From an uncultured Clostridium sp. (lineage in GTDB: Bacteria > Bacillota > Clostridia > Lachnospirales > Lachnospiraceae): a stretch of DNA of 64,000 nucleotides. Positions 42,422-51,991 of the stretch are shown piece by piece; within the stretch, counting starts at the first letter, position 1; every line of letters starts with the position of its first letter. The stretch is taken from assembly GCA_900543885.1 (NCBI GenBank), contig UQTA01000003.1:52221-116220 (forward strand), written 5' to 3'. Position numbers and translations under genes: made by a program. Below the pieces are notes generated by a model. That model was not told where the DNA came from. It made no database searches and was given only the letters and a program-made list of their open reading frames with translations.

Positions 42422-42536
42422 GTGAAGGGAAAAACAAGCGGCTGCGTAGCAGACATTTGTTTTTCACGAACCATTAACGAATGACTCCGTCTGCGTCAGC
42501 AGACAGTGGAGCGCGCTAGCGCGAGAGTCATGAGTG
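42422..42536 (+). ncRNA. Structured leader A (candidate cis-regulatory RNA)
   Basis: The 5' leader of the S1-domain gene folds into a long hairpin and a branched unit. The hairpin is GTGA...AAAAACAA paired with TTTGTTTTTCAC, with an inner CTGC/GCAG. A single strand CCATTAACGAA joins it to the branched unit: ATGACTC/GAGTCAT closing a GTCTGC-gtca-GCAGAC hairpin, a linker AGTGGAG and a CGCGC/GCGCG hairpin. The same design with different but complementary stems recurs at 54227-54338. Conserved loops with covarying stems indicate selection on RNA (or DNA) structure. Confidence 0.65.
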
Positions 42537-42566
42537 AAAAAGGGAAGAAAACAGCGGAGGAGAACA

Positions 42567-43328
42567 ATGAGCGAAGAAATGAACAAGCAGCAGGAAGAAG
42601 TAAAAGCAGAGGCACCGGCAGAGACCATGGAAGATTATGCGGCAGAGCTGGAAGCTTCCTATAAAGCATTTGATGAGAGACACTTTGAACTTCCGGAGAC
42701 AGATGATGCAGAAGGAGAAAAGTGGGCTGAATTTGCACAGATGATGGCAGACCGCACTGTTGTAAAGGTTAAGATCTCAGAGGCAGTAAAAGGCGGCGTT
42801 GTTGCATTTGTAGATGAAGTAAGAGCATTTATCCCGGCTTCCCAGTTATCTACAGAATATGTTGAAAAACTGGAAGACTGGCAGGGAAAGAGCGTTGAAA
42901 CAGTGATCATTACAGTTGATCCGGAAAAGAAGAGACTGGTACTTTCCGGCCGTGAAGTTGAAAAAGAGAAGAAAGCAGAACAGCGCAAAGAACGCCTGGC
43001 CCAGTTTAAGGCTGGCGATGTAGTAGAAGGAACTGTAGACAGCATCAAAGATTACGGTGCATTTGTGAAACTGGCAGAGGGCGTTGATGGATTGGTACAC
43101 ATTTCCCAGATCAGCACCCAGCGCATCAAGCATCCAGGTGCAGTATTAAAAGAAGGACAGACTGTAAAAGTTAAGATTCTTTCTATTGCAGATGGAAAGA
43201 TCAGTCTGAGTATGAAGGCGCTCATCGAACAGGAAACTGAGGAAGAGGAGCATGAAACATTTGATTATAAAGAAACAGCATCTGCTACAACAGGACTGGG
43301 AGATCTGTTAAAAGGACTGAAGCTGTAG
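42567..43328 (+). CDS. S1 RNA-binding domain protein
   Basis: A 253-residue cytoplasmic protein with two S1 (OB-fold) domains: a diverged one (about 63-127, VVKVKISEAVKGGVVAFVDEVRAFIPASQLS) and a canonical one (about 150-220, GDVVEGTVDSIKDYGAFVKLAEGVDGLVHISQIS). A charged Lys/Glu linker joins them and the N-terminus is Glu-rich. This matches the short RpsA-like proteins of Firmicutes, thought to bind mRNA or ribosomes. The ATG at 42567 has GGAGGAG upstream. The structured leader could be autoregulatory (inference). Confidence 0.85.
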   Translation: MSEEMNKQQEEVKAEAPAETMEDYAAELEASYKAFDERHFELPETDDAEGEKWAEFAQMMADRTVVKVKISEAVKGGVVAFVDEVRAFIPASQLSTEYVEKLEDWQGKSVETVIITVDPEKKRLVLSGREVEKEKKAEQRKERLAQFKAGDVVEGTVDSIKDYGAFVKLAEGVDGLVHISQISTQRIKHPGAVLKEGQTVKVKILSIADGKISLSMKALIEQETEEEEHETFDYKETASATTGLGDLLKGLKL

Positions 43329-43340
43329 AAAGGGGCCTAA

Positions 43341-43988
43341 ATGTCAGTGATCCCCAAGACAAGTGATCAGGTGGATCAGTGGCGGTCTGTTATGTTTCTG
43401 TATGATTCAGCTTTAAAGAAGCTGAATACAAAAATAGAGATATTAAACAATGAATTTGTGAACCGCTACGATCATAACCCCATCGAACATATTAAATCCA
43501 GATTAAAAACGGCAGACAGCATTGTAAAAAAGCTGAAAAAAGACGGATGCGAAGTGACTATCGACAATATGATGAACCATTTAAGCGATATTGCAGGGAT
43601 CCGCATCATCTGTTCTTATACCTCTGATATTTACCAGATCGCAGAGATGATCGCTGCTCAGGGTGATATTACTGTAGTCCATGTAAAGGATTATATTAAG
43701 CATCCAAAGCCTAACGGATATAAAAGTTACCATATGGTAGTGACAGTGCCGGTCTATCTTACAGATGGACCGGTAGAGACAAAGGTGGAAATCCAGATCC
43801 GCTCTGTAGCTATGGATTTCTGGGCCAGCTTAGAGCACAAGATCGCCTATAAGTTTGAAGGCAATGCGCCGGAAGGACTGCTGCATGAGTTAAAAGACTG
43901 TGCAGATGTGGTAGATATGCTGGATAAAAAGATGTTTTCTTTGAATGAGGCGATCACTGCCTATGCAAAGGAACAGCAGAAGTTATGA
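43341..43988 (+). CDS. relQ: Small alarmone synthetase RelQ
   Basis: A 215-residue synthetase-only (p)ppGpp enzyme of the YjbM/RelQ family, with no hydrolase, TGS or ACT domain. Motifs: HIKSRLKTADSIVKKL, DIAGIRIICSYTSDIYQIAEM, HPKPNGYKSYHMVV and EIQIRSVAMDFWASLEHKIAYKF. It lies 12 bp after the S1-protein gene and is probably cotranscribed. With Rel at the window start, this genome encodes at least two alarmone enzymes. Confidence 0.93.
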   Translation: MSVIPKTSDQVDQWRSVMFLYDSALKKLNTKIEILNNEFVNRYDHNPIEHIKSRLKTADSIVKKLKKDGCEVTIDNMMNHLSDIAGIRIICSYTSDIYQIAEMIAAQGDITVVHVKDYIKHPKPNGYKSYHMVVTVPVYLTDGPVETKVEIQIRSVAMDFWASLEHKIAYKFEGNAPEGLLHELKDCADVVDMLDKKMFSLNEAITAYAKEQQKL

Positions 43989-43995
43989 TAAATAT

Positions 43996-45801
43996 ATGAA
44001 ATTATTTTTGAAACTTACAGATAAAGTGATCAGACAGAACCTGCGCCAGCTGGTGTTATTTACTCTTTTATACCGGCTGGTTGCAGGTATATTCTATATT
44101 AAGACGGTAAATGGTATTTTAAGGTTCTCATTGAATATGGCCGGGTACAGTTACCTTACCATAGGCAATCTGAGGGCTTTTCTGCTGCGCCCTGTTACCA
44201 TTTTTGCTGTTGTTTTTATCCTGTTTTTTGGAATGGTATTTTTGCTCATCGAAACAGGAGCCATGATAACAGCGTACCATTCTTCTGTTTATGTAAGAAG
44301 GATTAATGCGCTGTCTATTTTCTTAGGCGGACTTGGGGCAGCAGTAAATGAATTTCGCAAAAAAAACGGTCGGCTTTTATTAGCTGTCCTGGGAAATTAT
44401 ATTTTAATAAATTTTTATTTTCTGGTGCGTATCTTGACCCGTATGAAACCGGTGAATTTTGTATTATATGAAATTCTTCATACTGCGGGAACCAGAATGG
44501 CATTTGTAGTGGGAAGCGTTCTTCTCACTGTTTTTTCTGTACCAGCCATGATGGTATTTTTTGCCTGTATGCTGGAACAGAAAAATTTCAGGGATGGGAT
44601 TGCCAGGAGCAGGCGGATCTTAAAGGGAAAATGGCCATGGGCTGTGCTGCTTTTAGTAGTGCTAAACCTGTTTATTATATTGGGACTTGTTCTTTTGTAT
44701 GGGGCAGTCATGGTGATCGCAGCGGTTTTAGTAACCTTATTTGCAAAGGCTTATACAGCGACCGCTGTGATGGCAGCAGTCAGTTACCGGATTGAGTGGC
44801 TGATCCTTTTTTTAGGATCTGCCATAGCAGCTGTAGTAGATTTTGGCGCAATGACAGTTATATATCATCAGTTTGGCGGCACATCGCCGATTCCTGTAAA
44901 TGAATATGATTTTCCGCAAAACCGGGAAGGATATTCTAAAAAGCGCTGGTTTTTTATATTAACAGCTGTACTTTCAGGAATTGCCGCTTTTATGGTCTTT
45001 GACATGGTGCATAATGGAAATTCTCCAGATCAGGCTATTTTATCCCAGGTGGAGATCACAGCTCACAGAGGCAGTTCCAAACATGCTCCGGAAAATACGG
45101 TGGCAGCGATCCAGGAAGCTATTGATGAAATGGCAGATTACGGTGAGATCGATGTGCAGCTGTCAAAAGACGGCATACCGGTGGTCTGCCATGATTTAAA
45201 CCTGGCCCGTGTGGCCGGTGTAGATGTTTCACTGAAAAATCTTACCTTTGATCAGTTGGAACAGCTGGATGTGGGGAGTTATTTTGGGACTCAGTTTGCG
45301 GGAGAGAAGATCCCGTCTTTAGAAGAGGTCCTGGAAATATGTAAAGGACATATCCGCTTAAATATCGAATTAAAAAGCATAGGATCCAAAAGCCCGCTGC
45401 CGGAAATGGTGGCAGAAATGATAGAAGAAAAAGGAATGGAAGAGCAGTGTGTGATTACTTCTGTTTCTCTGGATTATCTGAAACGGGTAAAAGAAGCAAA
45501 ACCGGACTTAAAAACCGGTTATATCATTGCGGCAGCCTATGGTTCTTATTATAAAAATGAATTTGTGGATTTTATCAGTATCCGCTCCAGTCTGGTGACA
45601 AAAAGACAGATTGAGGCGGCTCATGAATATGGTAAAGCGATCCACGTATGGACGGTAAACAGCCGTTCTGAGATTGAACAGATGGCCCTTATGGGCGTAG
45701 ATAATATTATTACTGACTATCCGGCAAGAGCAAAGGAGGTGCTTTATCAGCCAGATATGGCAAAGAACCTGCTTACATATATCCGGATGGTGCTCAGATA
45801 A
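43996..45801 (+). CDS. Glycerophosphodiester phosphodiesterase with membrane domain
   Basis: A protein of about 601 residues. The N-terminal half (to about 350) is a membrane domain of roughly eight helices (GPDPase_memb type); the C-terminal half is a GDPD TIM barrel (EITAHRGSSKHAPENTVAAIQEAIDEMADYGEIDVQLSKD... with His-Arg and Glu-x-Asp catalytic residues, then HVWTVNSRSEI). It hydrolyses glycerophosphodiesters to glycerol-3-phosphate, possibly at the membrane on lipid or teichoic-acid products. The ATG at 43996 begins seven bases after relQ; an upstream in-frame start overlaps relQ and is less likely. Confidence 0.88.
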   Translation: MKLFLKLTDKVIRQNLRQLVLFTLLYRLVAGIFYIKTVNGILRFSLNMAGYSYLTIGNLRAFLLRPVTIFAVVFILFFGMVFLLIETGAMITAYHSSVYVRRINALSIFLGGLGAAVNEFRKKNGRLLLAVLGNYILINFYFLVRILTRMKPVNFVLYEILHTAGTRMAFVVGSVLLTVFSVPAMMVFFACMLEQKNFRDGIARSRRILKGKWPWAVLLLVVLNLFIILGLVLLYGAVMVIAAVLVTLFAKAYTATAVMAAVSYRIEWLILFLGSAIAAVVDFGAMTVIYHQFGGTSPIPVNEYDFPQNREGYSKKRWFFILTAVLSGIAAFMVFDMVHNGNSPDQAILSQVEITAHRGSSKHAPENTVAAIQEAIDEMADYGEIDVQLSKDGIPVVCHDLNLARVAGVDVSLKNLTFDQLEQLDVGSYFGTQFAGEKIPSLEEVLEICKGHIRLNIELKSIGSKSPLPEMVAEMIEEKGMEEQCVITSVSLDYLKRVKEAKPDLKTGYIIAAAYGSYYKNEFVDFISIRSSLVTKRQIEAAHEYGKAIHVWTVNSRSEIEQMALMGVDNIITDYPARAKEVLYQPDMAKNLLTYIRMVLR

Positions 45802-45805
45802 GACC

Positions 45806-45836
45806 GCAGTCTGTGTCAGCAGACAGTGAAGACTGC
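45806..45836 (+). repeat. Partial copy of the leader branch motif (C)
   Basis: GCAGT/ACTGC encloses GTCTGT-gtca-GCAGAC followed by linker AGTGAAG. The hairpin and linker match leader A with one change in 20 bases, but the second hairpin is missing. It lies 45 bp before the dtd start. Confidence 0.5.
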
Positions 45837-45880
45837 AAAATCAGGAACAAAAGATTTTGAAAAAACAGGAGGAACACACA

Positions 45881-46342
45881 TTGAGAGCAGTATTGCAGAG
45901 AGTGACCAAAGCAAGTGTCACGGTAGATGGAGAAGTTTTGGGGAAAATTGGAAAAGGATTTATGATCCTGTTAGGAGTAGAGGATGCAGATACAGAAGAG
46001 ATCGCTGACAAAATGGCAGATAAGATCTGCAAACTGCGTATTTTTGAAGATGAAAATGGAAAGACCAACTTAAGTCTGGCAGATGTGGGCGGAGAACTGC
46101 TGGTGATCAGTCAGTTTACTCTTTATGCAGACTGCAAAAAAGGCAATCGTCCAAGCTTTGTAAAAGCAGGCGCGCCGGATATGGCAGAACGCTTATATGA
46201 ACATTTTATGGAGCGGTGCAGAAATTATGTAGCTGTGGTAGAAAAGGGACAGTTTGGCGCAGATATGAAGGTAGAATTGCTAAATGACGGCCCGTTTACC
46301 CTGATGCTGGAAAGTGAGCAGCTTTTTAACCAAAGTAAGTAG
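45881..46342 (+). CDS. dtd: D-aminoacyl-tRNA deacylase
   Basis: Removes D-amino acids (and Gly from tRNA-Ala) from mischarged tRNA. The 153-residue protein reads (M)[17 protein letters not shown], with [17 protein letters not shown] and the C-terminal Gly-transPro motif [11 protein letters not shown]. The start is a TTG at 45881, placed 8 bases after AGGAGG; the next ATG upstream (45857) would precede the ribosome site. In related genomes dtd usually follows rel; here it lies over 40 kb away. Confidence 0.93.
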   Translation: MRAVLQRVTKASVTVDGEVLGKIGKGFMILLGVEDADTEEIADKMADKICKLRIFEDENGKTNLSLADVGGELLVISQFTLYADCKKGNRPSFVKAGAPDMAERLYEHFMERCRNYVAVVEKGQFGADMKVELLNDGPFTLMLESEQLFNQSK

Positions 46343-46355
46343 CGAAAGGGCAGAT

Positions 46356-46817
46356 ATGGAACTAGTATTATACTACAGTACGGGAGATCCCCGTATGAAA
46401 AAACAGGAAATGATGATGAAAAGCGTTCTGGTGCGTATGGGAGTGAAGATCCGCAATGTGGCTCCGGACCAGGTGTTAGAAACCGTAGGATATCTGGCTG
46501 GAATACCGGGCTTTGAAAGCAGAAAAACAGAGGAAAATACAGATAAAGCAGAGTCGGCAGAAGATGGAAAAATGATGCCGGAAGACTCGGAGATTCAGGA
46601 AGATCCCCGGATTCCGGTCATAACAGAGCCGGTACTGGTAATGAGAGATTTTACCAGCCGACGTATTGATGCGCTTCTTTTAAACCTGCGAAAAGCAAAA
46701 GTGCCGAAGATCAATTTAAAAGCCGTTGTTACAGAGCAGAATGCAGGCTGGAGTTTTTACCATCTTTATGAGGAGATCGGGGAAGAACACCGTCTGATGA
46801 ATGGGGGCACACAGTAA
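46356..46817 (+). CDS. DUF3783-like protein
   Basis: A 153-residue protein of the DUF3783 type: an N-terminal alpha/beta part (ELVLYYSTGDPRMKKQEMMMKSVLVRMGVKIRNV), a variable acidic linker (about 54-90), and the conserved C-terminal segment (EPVLVMRDFTSRRIDALLLNLRKAKVPKINLKAVVTEQNAGWSF). Function is unknown. It overlaps the VWA gene by one base (TAATG), so it belongs with the VWA/MoxR pair. Confidence 0.7.
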   Translation: MELVLYYSTGDPRMKKQEMMMKSVLVRMGVKIRNVAPDQVLETVGYLAGIPGFESRKTEENTDKAESAEDGKMMPEDSEIQEDPRIPVITEPVLVMRDFTSRRIDALLLNLRKAKVPKINLKAVVTEQNAGWSFYHLYEEIGEEHRLMNGGTQ

Positions 46818-48205
46818 TGGAAAGTCCCACCAGGCAGAGACAGCTGGAAGAATTGGATCAGGTAGAACTGTGTACCCGTATTTTATATCGGTCCCGGAAT
46901 GAGCTGTATGTAAATATGCATTTTCTGGATGTGTCTTTAAGCAGTCTGGGATTTGAAGCAGATTGGAACCGTGGCGGGATCGCCTGTGACGGAGCAGTGA
47001 TCTATTATGGACCTGGGTTTATTTTGGATCTTTACAAAAAGGGACGTCAGGTGATAAACCATTATTATCTGCATACATTATTTCACTGTCTGTTCTGCCA
47101 TATGTATACAAGAAAGGGAAGAGAAAAGGAAATATGGGATCTGGCCTGTGATATTGCCATGGAATCAGTGCTGGACGGCATGTATGAAAAATGCATCCAT
47201 ATTCCCCAGAGTCCTTTAAGAAGAGAGACCTATCTTCGCATCCGCCGTTATCTGACCGGAAACAGAACTTCCGGGGCCTCAGGCAAAGAGGAACGCAGTG
47301 TAGTTCTTACAGCAGAGCGGGTATATCATGCTCTTATGGAAATGGCCCTTCCAGAGCGCAGGATCCGTCAGCTTCAGGCAGAATTTCATGTAGATGACCA
47401 TGATCTGTGGGAGCAGGAAAGGGATCCGTCTGCTGCTATGAGCCGTCAGAATCAGTGGAATGATAACAGAGAGCGGATGCAGACCCAGATGGAGACCATG
47501 GGATCAGAAGAAGAGTCAGAAAATCAGCAGAGCTTGCTGGATTCCATTCAGGTGGAAAATGAAGAACGGTATGATTACCGGCAGTTTTTAAGAAAATTTG
47601 CAGTTTTACGGGAAGAAATGCAGACAGATCCGGACTCCTTTGATCAGGCATTTTATACTTACGGCCTTTCTCTTTACGGAAATATGCCGCTTATTGAGCC
47701 TTTGGAGACCAGAGAGGTACAGAGGATCGAGCAGTTTGTCATAGTCATTGATACCAGCATGTCCTGTTCCGGGGAACTGGTACAGCGTTTTTTAGAAGAG
47801 ACTTACGATGTACTTTCCCAGTCAGAGACTTATTTCAGAAAAGTACAGATCCATGTGATCCAATGTGATGACAAGGTGCAGTCAGATGTGATCCTTACCT
47901 GTGGAGACGACCTGAAAGCCTATATGGAGCATTTTCAGATCAAAGGATATGGGGGAACAGATTTCCGGCCGGCTTTTGAGTATGTAAATACTCTGAAGGC
48001 AGCGGGACAGTTAAATGGTTTAAAAGGTCTTATTTATTTTACAGACGGAAAAGGTATTTATCCGGTGGCAGCGCCAACCTATGATACAGCTTTTGTGTTT
48101 ATCAGGGAGCAGTTTTGTGAAGAAGGATTTCCGGCCTGGGCCATGCGGGTGGTCCTGGATATAGAGGATGAAGTAATTACGGGAAAGAAGGAACAGATCC
48201 AGTGA
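46817..48205 (+). CDS. VWA-like protein with metallopeptidase-like N-domain (DUF2201)
   Basis: A 462-residue cytoplasmic protein. The C-terminal von Willebrand A domain has the MIDAS motif D312-T-S314-M-S316 and a GGTDFRP metal loop. The N-terminal domain resembles DUF2201 putative metallopeptidases, but the zinc-like motif reads H86-T-L-F-H90 with Thr where HExxH has the catalytic Glu, so peptidase activity is doubtful. The partner AAA+ ATPase is encoded next with a four-base overlap. MoxR/VWA pairs usually act as chaperones that assemble or activate metal proteins. Confidence 0.8.
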   Translation: MESPTRQRQLEELDQVELCTRILYRSRNELYVNMHFLDVSLSSLGFEADWNRGGIACDGAVIYYGPGFILDLYKKGRQVINHYYLHTLFHCLFCHMYTRKGREKEIWDLACDIAMESVLDGMYEKCIHIPQSPLRRETYLRIRRYLTGNRTSGASGKEERSVVLTAERVYHALMEMALPERRIRQLQAEFHVDDHDLWEQERDPSAAMSRQNQWNDNRERMQTQMETMGSEEESENQQSLLDSIQVENEERYDYRQFLRKFAVLREEMQTDPDSFDQAFYTYGLSLYGNMPLIEPLETREVQRIEQFVIVIDTSMSCSGELVQRFLEETYDVLSQSETYFRKVQIHVIQCDDKVQSDVILTCGDDLKAYMEHFQIKGYGGTDFRPAFEYVNTLKAAGQLNGLKGLIYFTDGKGIYPVAAPTYDTAFVFIREQFCEEGFPAWAMRVVLDIEDEVITGKKEQIQ

Positions 48206-49713
48206 ATATCAAACGAGCGAAAGAAGAGATAAAAGATACCATTGCAGCTTATCTTTTAAAAGATGAGTTTGGAGAATACAAGATACCGGCGATCCGCCAG
48301 AGACCGGTGCTGCTGATCGGTCCTCCTGGAGTGGGAAAAACCCAGATCATGGAGCAGATAGCCAGAGAGTGTGAGATCGGTCTGGTAGCTTATACTATTA
48401 CCCACCATACACGGCAGAGTGCAGTGGGACTGCCTTTTATTGAACATAAAGTATACGGTGGAAAAGAGTATTCCGTTACGGAATATACCATGAGCGAGAT
48501 CATTGCTTCTGTATACGACCGGATCCGGGAGACCGGTTTAAAAGAAGGCATTCTTTTCATTGATGAGATCAACTGTGTGTCAGAAACACTGGCACCTACC
48601 ATGCTTCAGTTTTTACAGTGCAAGACCTTTGGAAGCCATAAGGTTCCTGAAGGCTGGATCATTGTAGCAGCGGGAAATCCGCCGGAATATAACAAATCGG
48701 TCCGGGAATTTGATGTTGTCACACTGGACCGTATTAAAAAGATCATCATCGAACCGGATCTGACTGTGTGGAAGGAATATGCCTATGCCCAGAATATACA
48801 CCCGGCTATCATGTCTTATCTGAACATCCGTCCTCAGTATTTCTGCACAGTAGAGACAACTGTAGACGGAAAGCGGTTTGCCACCCCAAGAGGCTGGGAA
48901 GATTTATCCCAGCTGATCCAGGTATATGAGTCCCTGGGGAAGAAAACAGACCGGGATGTGGTGGGACAGTACCTGCAGCATCCTAAGATCGCCAAGGATT
49001 TTGCCAATTATCTGGAGCTTTATTATAAATATCAGGATCAGTATCAGGTGGATGAGATACTTTCAGGTACCATCAGAGAAGGAATCTGTGATAAACTGGA
49101 TAAAGCTTCTTTTGACGAGCGCATGGCAGTAACGGGACTGCTTCTTGCAAAGCTGACAGATGGATTCAAAGCCCTGAAATTCATGAATGAGGAAATGACT
49201 CTTTTAATGGCTCAGCTGAAACAGTTTAAGAAAGAGTTAGATGGGGCAGATGTACGTGCTCTGGCACCGGCCATGATATTAGAAAGTATCAGTGCAGAGT
49301 TAGAAAGTATCCGCATCCATAAAAAAGAGAGCGGACTTTCAGACCGCAGACAGGACCGTATCTACCGAAAGGTAAAAGAGCTATTAGAGCAGTTTGTACA
49401 GCAGATGAAGGCATTGTCTTTACAGGAGAAGGAAGACAGCTGGAACTGGCTGAGACAGAAGTTTATGGAAAAAAGTGACGCTTATGAAGACAAAAAGGAG
49501 GTCTGCGGTCAGCAGCTGGAGCATGCCTTTGACTTTATGGAAGCGGCCTTTGCAAATGGACAGGAACTGGTTATCTTTGTAACGGGCCTAAATACCGGAG
49601 AAGCAAGTGTAGAGTTTTTAAAAGAATATAATTGCGAACGATATTACCATTATAATAAAGAACTCCTGTTTGATGACCAGGAAAGTAAAATGAAAGAAGT
49701 GCTTGGAAAATGA
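48202..49713 (+). CDS. MoxR-type AAA+ ATPase
   Basis: A 503-residue AAA+ ATPase: Walker A GPPGVGKTQ (G40-T47), Walker B GILFIDEIN, sensor 1 VAAGNPPE, and the arginine-bearing region FDVVTLDRIKKI. The C-terminal 200 residues are helical. It starts with GTG inside the VWA stop (GTGA overlap). It probably remodels client proteins together with the VWA protein. The order VWA before ATPase is reversed relative to many MoxR loci. Confidence 0.88.
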   Translation: MNIKRAKEEIKDTIAAYLLKDEFGEYKIPAIRQRPVLLIGPPGVGKTQIMEQIARECEIGLVAYTITHHTRQSAVGLPFIEHKVYGGKEYSVTEYTMSEIIASVYDRIRETGLKEGILFIDEINCVSETLAPTMLQFLQCKTFGSHKVPEGWIIVAAGNPPEYNKSVREFDVVTLDRIKKIIIEPDLTVWKEYAYAQNIHPAIMSYLNIRPQYFCTVETTVDGKRFATPRGWEDLSQLIQVYESLGKKTDRDVVGQYLQHPKIAKDFANYLELYYKYQDQYQVDEILSGTIREGICDKLDKASFDERMAVTGLLLAKLTDGFKALKFMNEEMTLLMAQLKQFKKELDGADVRALAPAMILESISAELESIRIHKKESGLSDRRQDRIYRKVKELLEQFVQQMKALSLQEKEDSWNWLRQKFMEKSDAYEDKKEVCGQQLEHAFDFMEAAFANGQELVIFVTGLNTGEASVEFLKEYNCERYYHYNKELLFDDQESKMKEVLGK

Positions 49714-51083
49714 TGATGAAAAAAGAGAAAGCAGTGGGGAAAGCAAAAACTGTGGGGACTCTTTTTACGGGAGATGATCTGAAAAAACTGATCTTCCCCC
49801 TGATCATTGAACAGATACTGGCTGTTTCTGTTGGTATGGTGGATACCATGATGGTATCCAGTGCCGGAGAAGCAGCTACATCCGGTGTTTCACTGGTGGA
49901 TATTATCAATGTACTTATTATCAATATTTTTGCTGCTGTTGCAACTGGCGGTGCGGTAGTTACATCCCAGTATATAGGACAGAAACGAAAAGACAGAGCC
50001 TGCCAGTCAGCAGATCAGCTGATCCTGGTAACAGCTGTGGTGGCATTGGGGATCATGACGCTAAGTATCCTGTTTCGCTGGCAAATCCTGAACCTTATTT
50101 ATAAGGGCGTTACAGAAGAAGTAATGAAAAATGCGGTGATCTATCTGACCATTTCCGCTGTTTCCTATCCGTTCTTAGCTGTATACAATTCCTGCGCAGC
50201 GCTGTTTCGGTCTATGGGAAATTCAAAGATATCCATGCAGGCATCTATTATTATGAATGTGATCAATGTGATCGGTGATGCATTATTTATCTTTGGTTTT
50301 CACTGGAGTGTGGCCGGCGCGGCAGGAGCTTCTCTGATCTCACGTATGGTGGCATGTTTTATCCTTATGTGGAAACTGCGGAATCCGAAACTGGACATCC
50401 GCATTGGTACCACCCGGGGTGTAAATATGCGCATGGTTAAGCAGATCCTGCATATTGGTATCCCAAATGGAATTGAAAACAGTATTTTCCAGCTGGGACG
50501 TGTGCTGACAGTGAGTATTATCGCCATGTTTGGCACCACTCAGATCGCAGCCAATGCTATTGCCAATAATCTGGACAGTATGGGCGTTCTGCCGGGAACG
50601 GCTATGTGTCTGGCGATCATTACAGTGGTAGGCCGCTGTGTGGGAGCCGGGGATTTTGAACAGGCAGAATATTATGCAAAAAAAATGATGAAACTGACTT
50701 ATATTATCAGCGGCATCTGCTGTCTGGCGGTAATCCTCACTATGCCTCTTACTTTAAGATTATATGGGGTTTCCAGTGAAACAAGACATTTAGGAGCTGT
50801 TTTAGCTCTGATCCACAATGGCTGTGCTATTTTTTTGTGGCCGGCAGCTTTCTGCCTTCCAAATGTTATGCGTGCGGCCGATGACGTAAAGTTTCCTATG
50901 TGCGTATCCATTGCATCTATGTTTATTTTCCGTATTGGTTTAAGCTATGTGACAGGTGTGGCTATGGGACTGGGAGCTATTGGTGTATGGATCGCTATGA
51001 TCGTGGACTGGATCGTGCGTATTATTTTCTTTGCAGCGCGGTTTTTCAGCGGTAAGTGGAAAACATTTTATCATGGGGAATAA
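49710..51083 (+). CDS. MATE family efflux transporter
   Basis: A 457-residue membrane protein with twelve predicted helices in two similar halves, typical of MATE multidrug or metabolite/H+ (Na+) antiporters. Motifs: LIIEQILAVSVGMVDTMMVSSAGEAATSGVSLVD near the N-terminus and GIPNGIENSIFQLGR at the start of the second half. Its ATG overlaps the MoxR gene stop by four bases, suggesting cotranscription. Confidence 0.9.
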   Translation: MMMKKEKAVGKAKTVGTLFTGDDLKKLIFPLIIEQILAVSVGMVDTMMVSSAGEAATSGVSLVDIINVLIINIFAAVATGGAVVTSQYIGQKRKDRACQSADQLILVTAVVALGIMTLSILFRWQILNLIYKGVTEEVMKNAVIYLTISAVSYPFLAVYNSCAALFRSMGNSKISMQASIIMNVINVIGDALFIFGFHWSVAGAAGASLISRMVACFILMWKLRNPKLDIRIGTTRGVNMRMVKQILHIGIPNGIENSIFQLGRVLTVSIIAMFGTTQIAANAIANNLDSMGVLPGTAMCLAIITVVGRCVGAGDFEQAEYYAKKMMKLTYIISGICCLAVILTMPLTLRLYGVSSETRHLGAVLALIHNGCAIFLWPAAFCLPNVMRAADDVKFPMCVSIASMFIFRIGLSYVTGVAMGLGAIGVWIAMIVDWIVRIIFFAARFFSGKWKTFYHGE

Positions 51084-51094
51084 GGAGAGATGCT

Positions 51095-51952
51095 ATGAAT
51101 TCTAAGACAAAGGGGATTTTATGCATTGTGACAGCGGCATTTTGCTTTGCCTTTATGTCACTGTGCGTCAGGCTGGCAGGTGATCTGCCCTCTATGCAGA
51201 AGATATTGTTCCGTAATCTGCTGGCATTTTTCATTGTAGGTGCAGGTCTGATCCGTAAGCCGGAAAAACTGGAAATACACAAGGGTGATATTAAGTTTTT
51301 GTTTCTGCGTTCTTTTTGCGGGACCATTGGTATTGTGTGCAACTTTTACGCAATTGACCATCTGGTGCTTTCTGACGCCAATATGTTAAATAAACTTTCC
51401 CCTTTCTTTGCTATTATCTTTTCTTATTTTATTTTAAAAGAACGACTGACATTGTTTCAGGGGATTGCCGTTGTAGTAGCTTTTATTGGAGCATTGTTTA
51501 TCATCAAACCCACAGGAAATATGACAGATCCGGCTGCCTTGATCGGCATGCTTGGAGGTGCGGGAGCCGGTGCAGCCTATACCTATGTGCGCGTTCTGGG
51601 AAAAAGGGGCGTGAATGGTAAACTGGTGGTCATGTTTTTCTCCGCTTTTACCTGTCTGGTAGCGCTGCCATTTGTTATCGGAAATTTTGCCCCTATGAAA
51701 TGGTGGCAGACGGCAGCTATGATAGCAGCTGCTTTTGGAGGTGCAGGCGGTCAGATTTTTGTGACGAAGGCCTATTATTATGCTCCGGCAAAAGAACTTT
51801 CTGTTTTTGATTATTCGCAGATTTTGTTTTCTGCCCTTATGGGATTTTTGATCCTGAGGCAGAGGCCGGATGTATTCAGTATCCTGGGATATCTGATCAT
51901 CTGTGCTACGGCAGTTGTAATGTATTTTTATAATAAAAACAGAAGTGAATAA
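51095..51952 (+). CDS. EamA/DMT-superfamily transporter
   Basis: A 285-residue membrane protein with ten helices formed by two EamA repeats (ILCIVTAAFCFAFMSLCVRLAGDLPSMQKILFRNL and the repeat from about 150). A drug/metabolite transporter, possibly exporting amino acids or nucleotides. The ATG at 51095 has AAGGAG upstream; the gene follows the MATE gene by 11 bp. Confidence 0.9.
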   Translation: MNSKTKGILCIVTAAFCFAFMSLCVRLAGDLPSMQKILFRNLLAFFIVGAGLIRKPEKLEIHKGDIKFLFLRSFCGTIGIVCNFYAIDHLVLSDANMLNKLSPFFAIIFSYFILKERLTLFQGIAVVVAFIGALFIIKPTGNMTDPAALIGMLGGAGAGAAYTYVRVLGKRGVNGKLVVMFFSAFTCLVALPFVIGNFAPMKWWQTAAMIAAAFGGAGGQIFVTKAYYYAPAKELSVFDYSQILFSALMGFLILRQRPDVFSILGYLIICATAVVMYFYNKNRSE

Positions 51953-51991
51953 AAGATTCTGAGAGTACATTAAAGGTTCAGGAGGCTGAAA

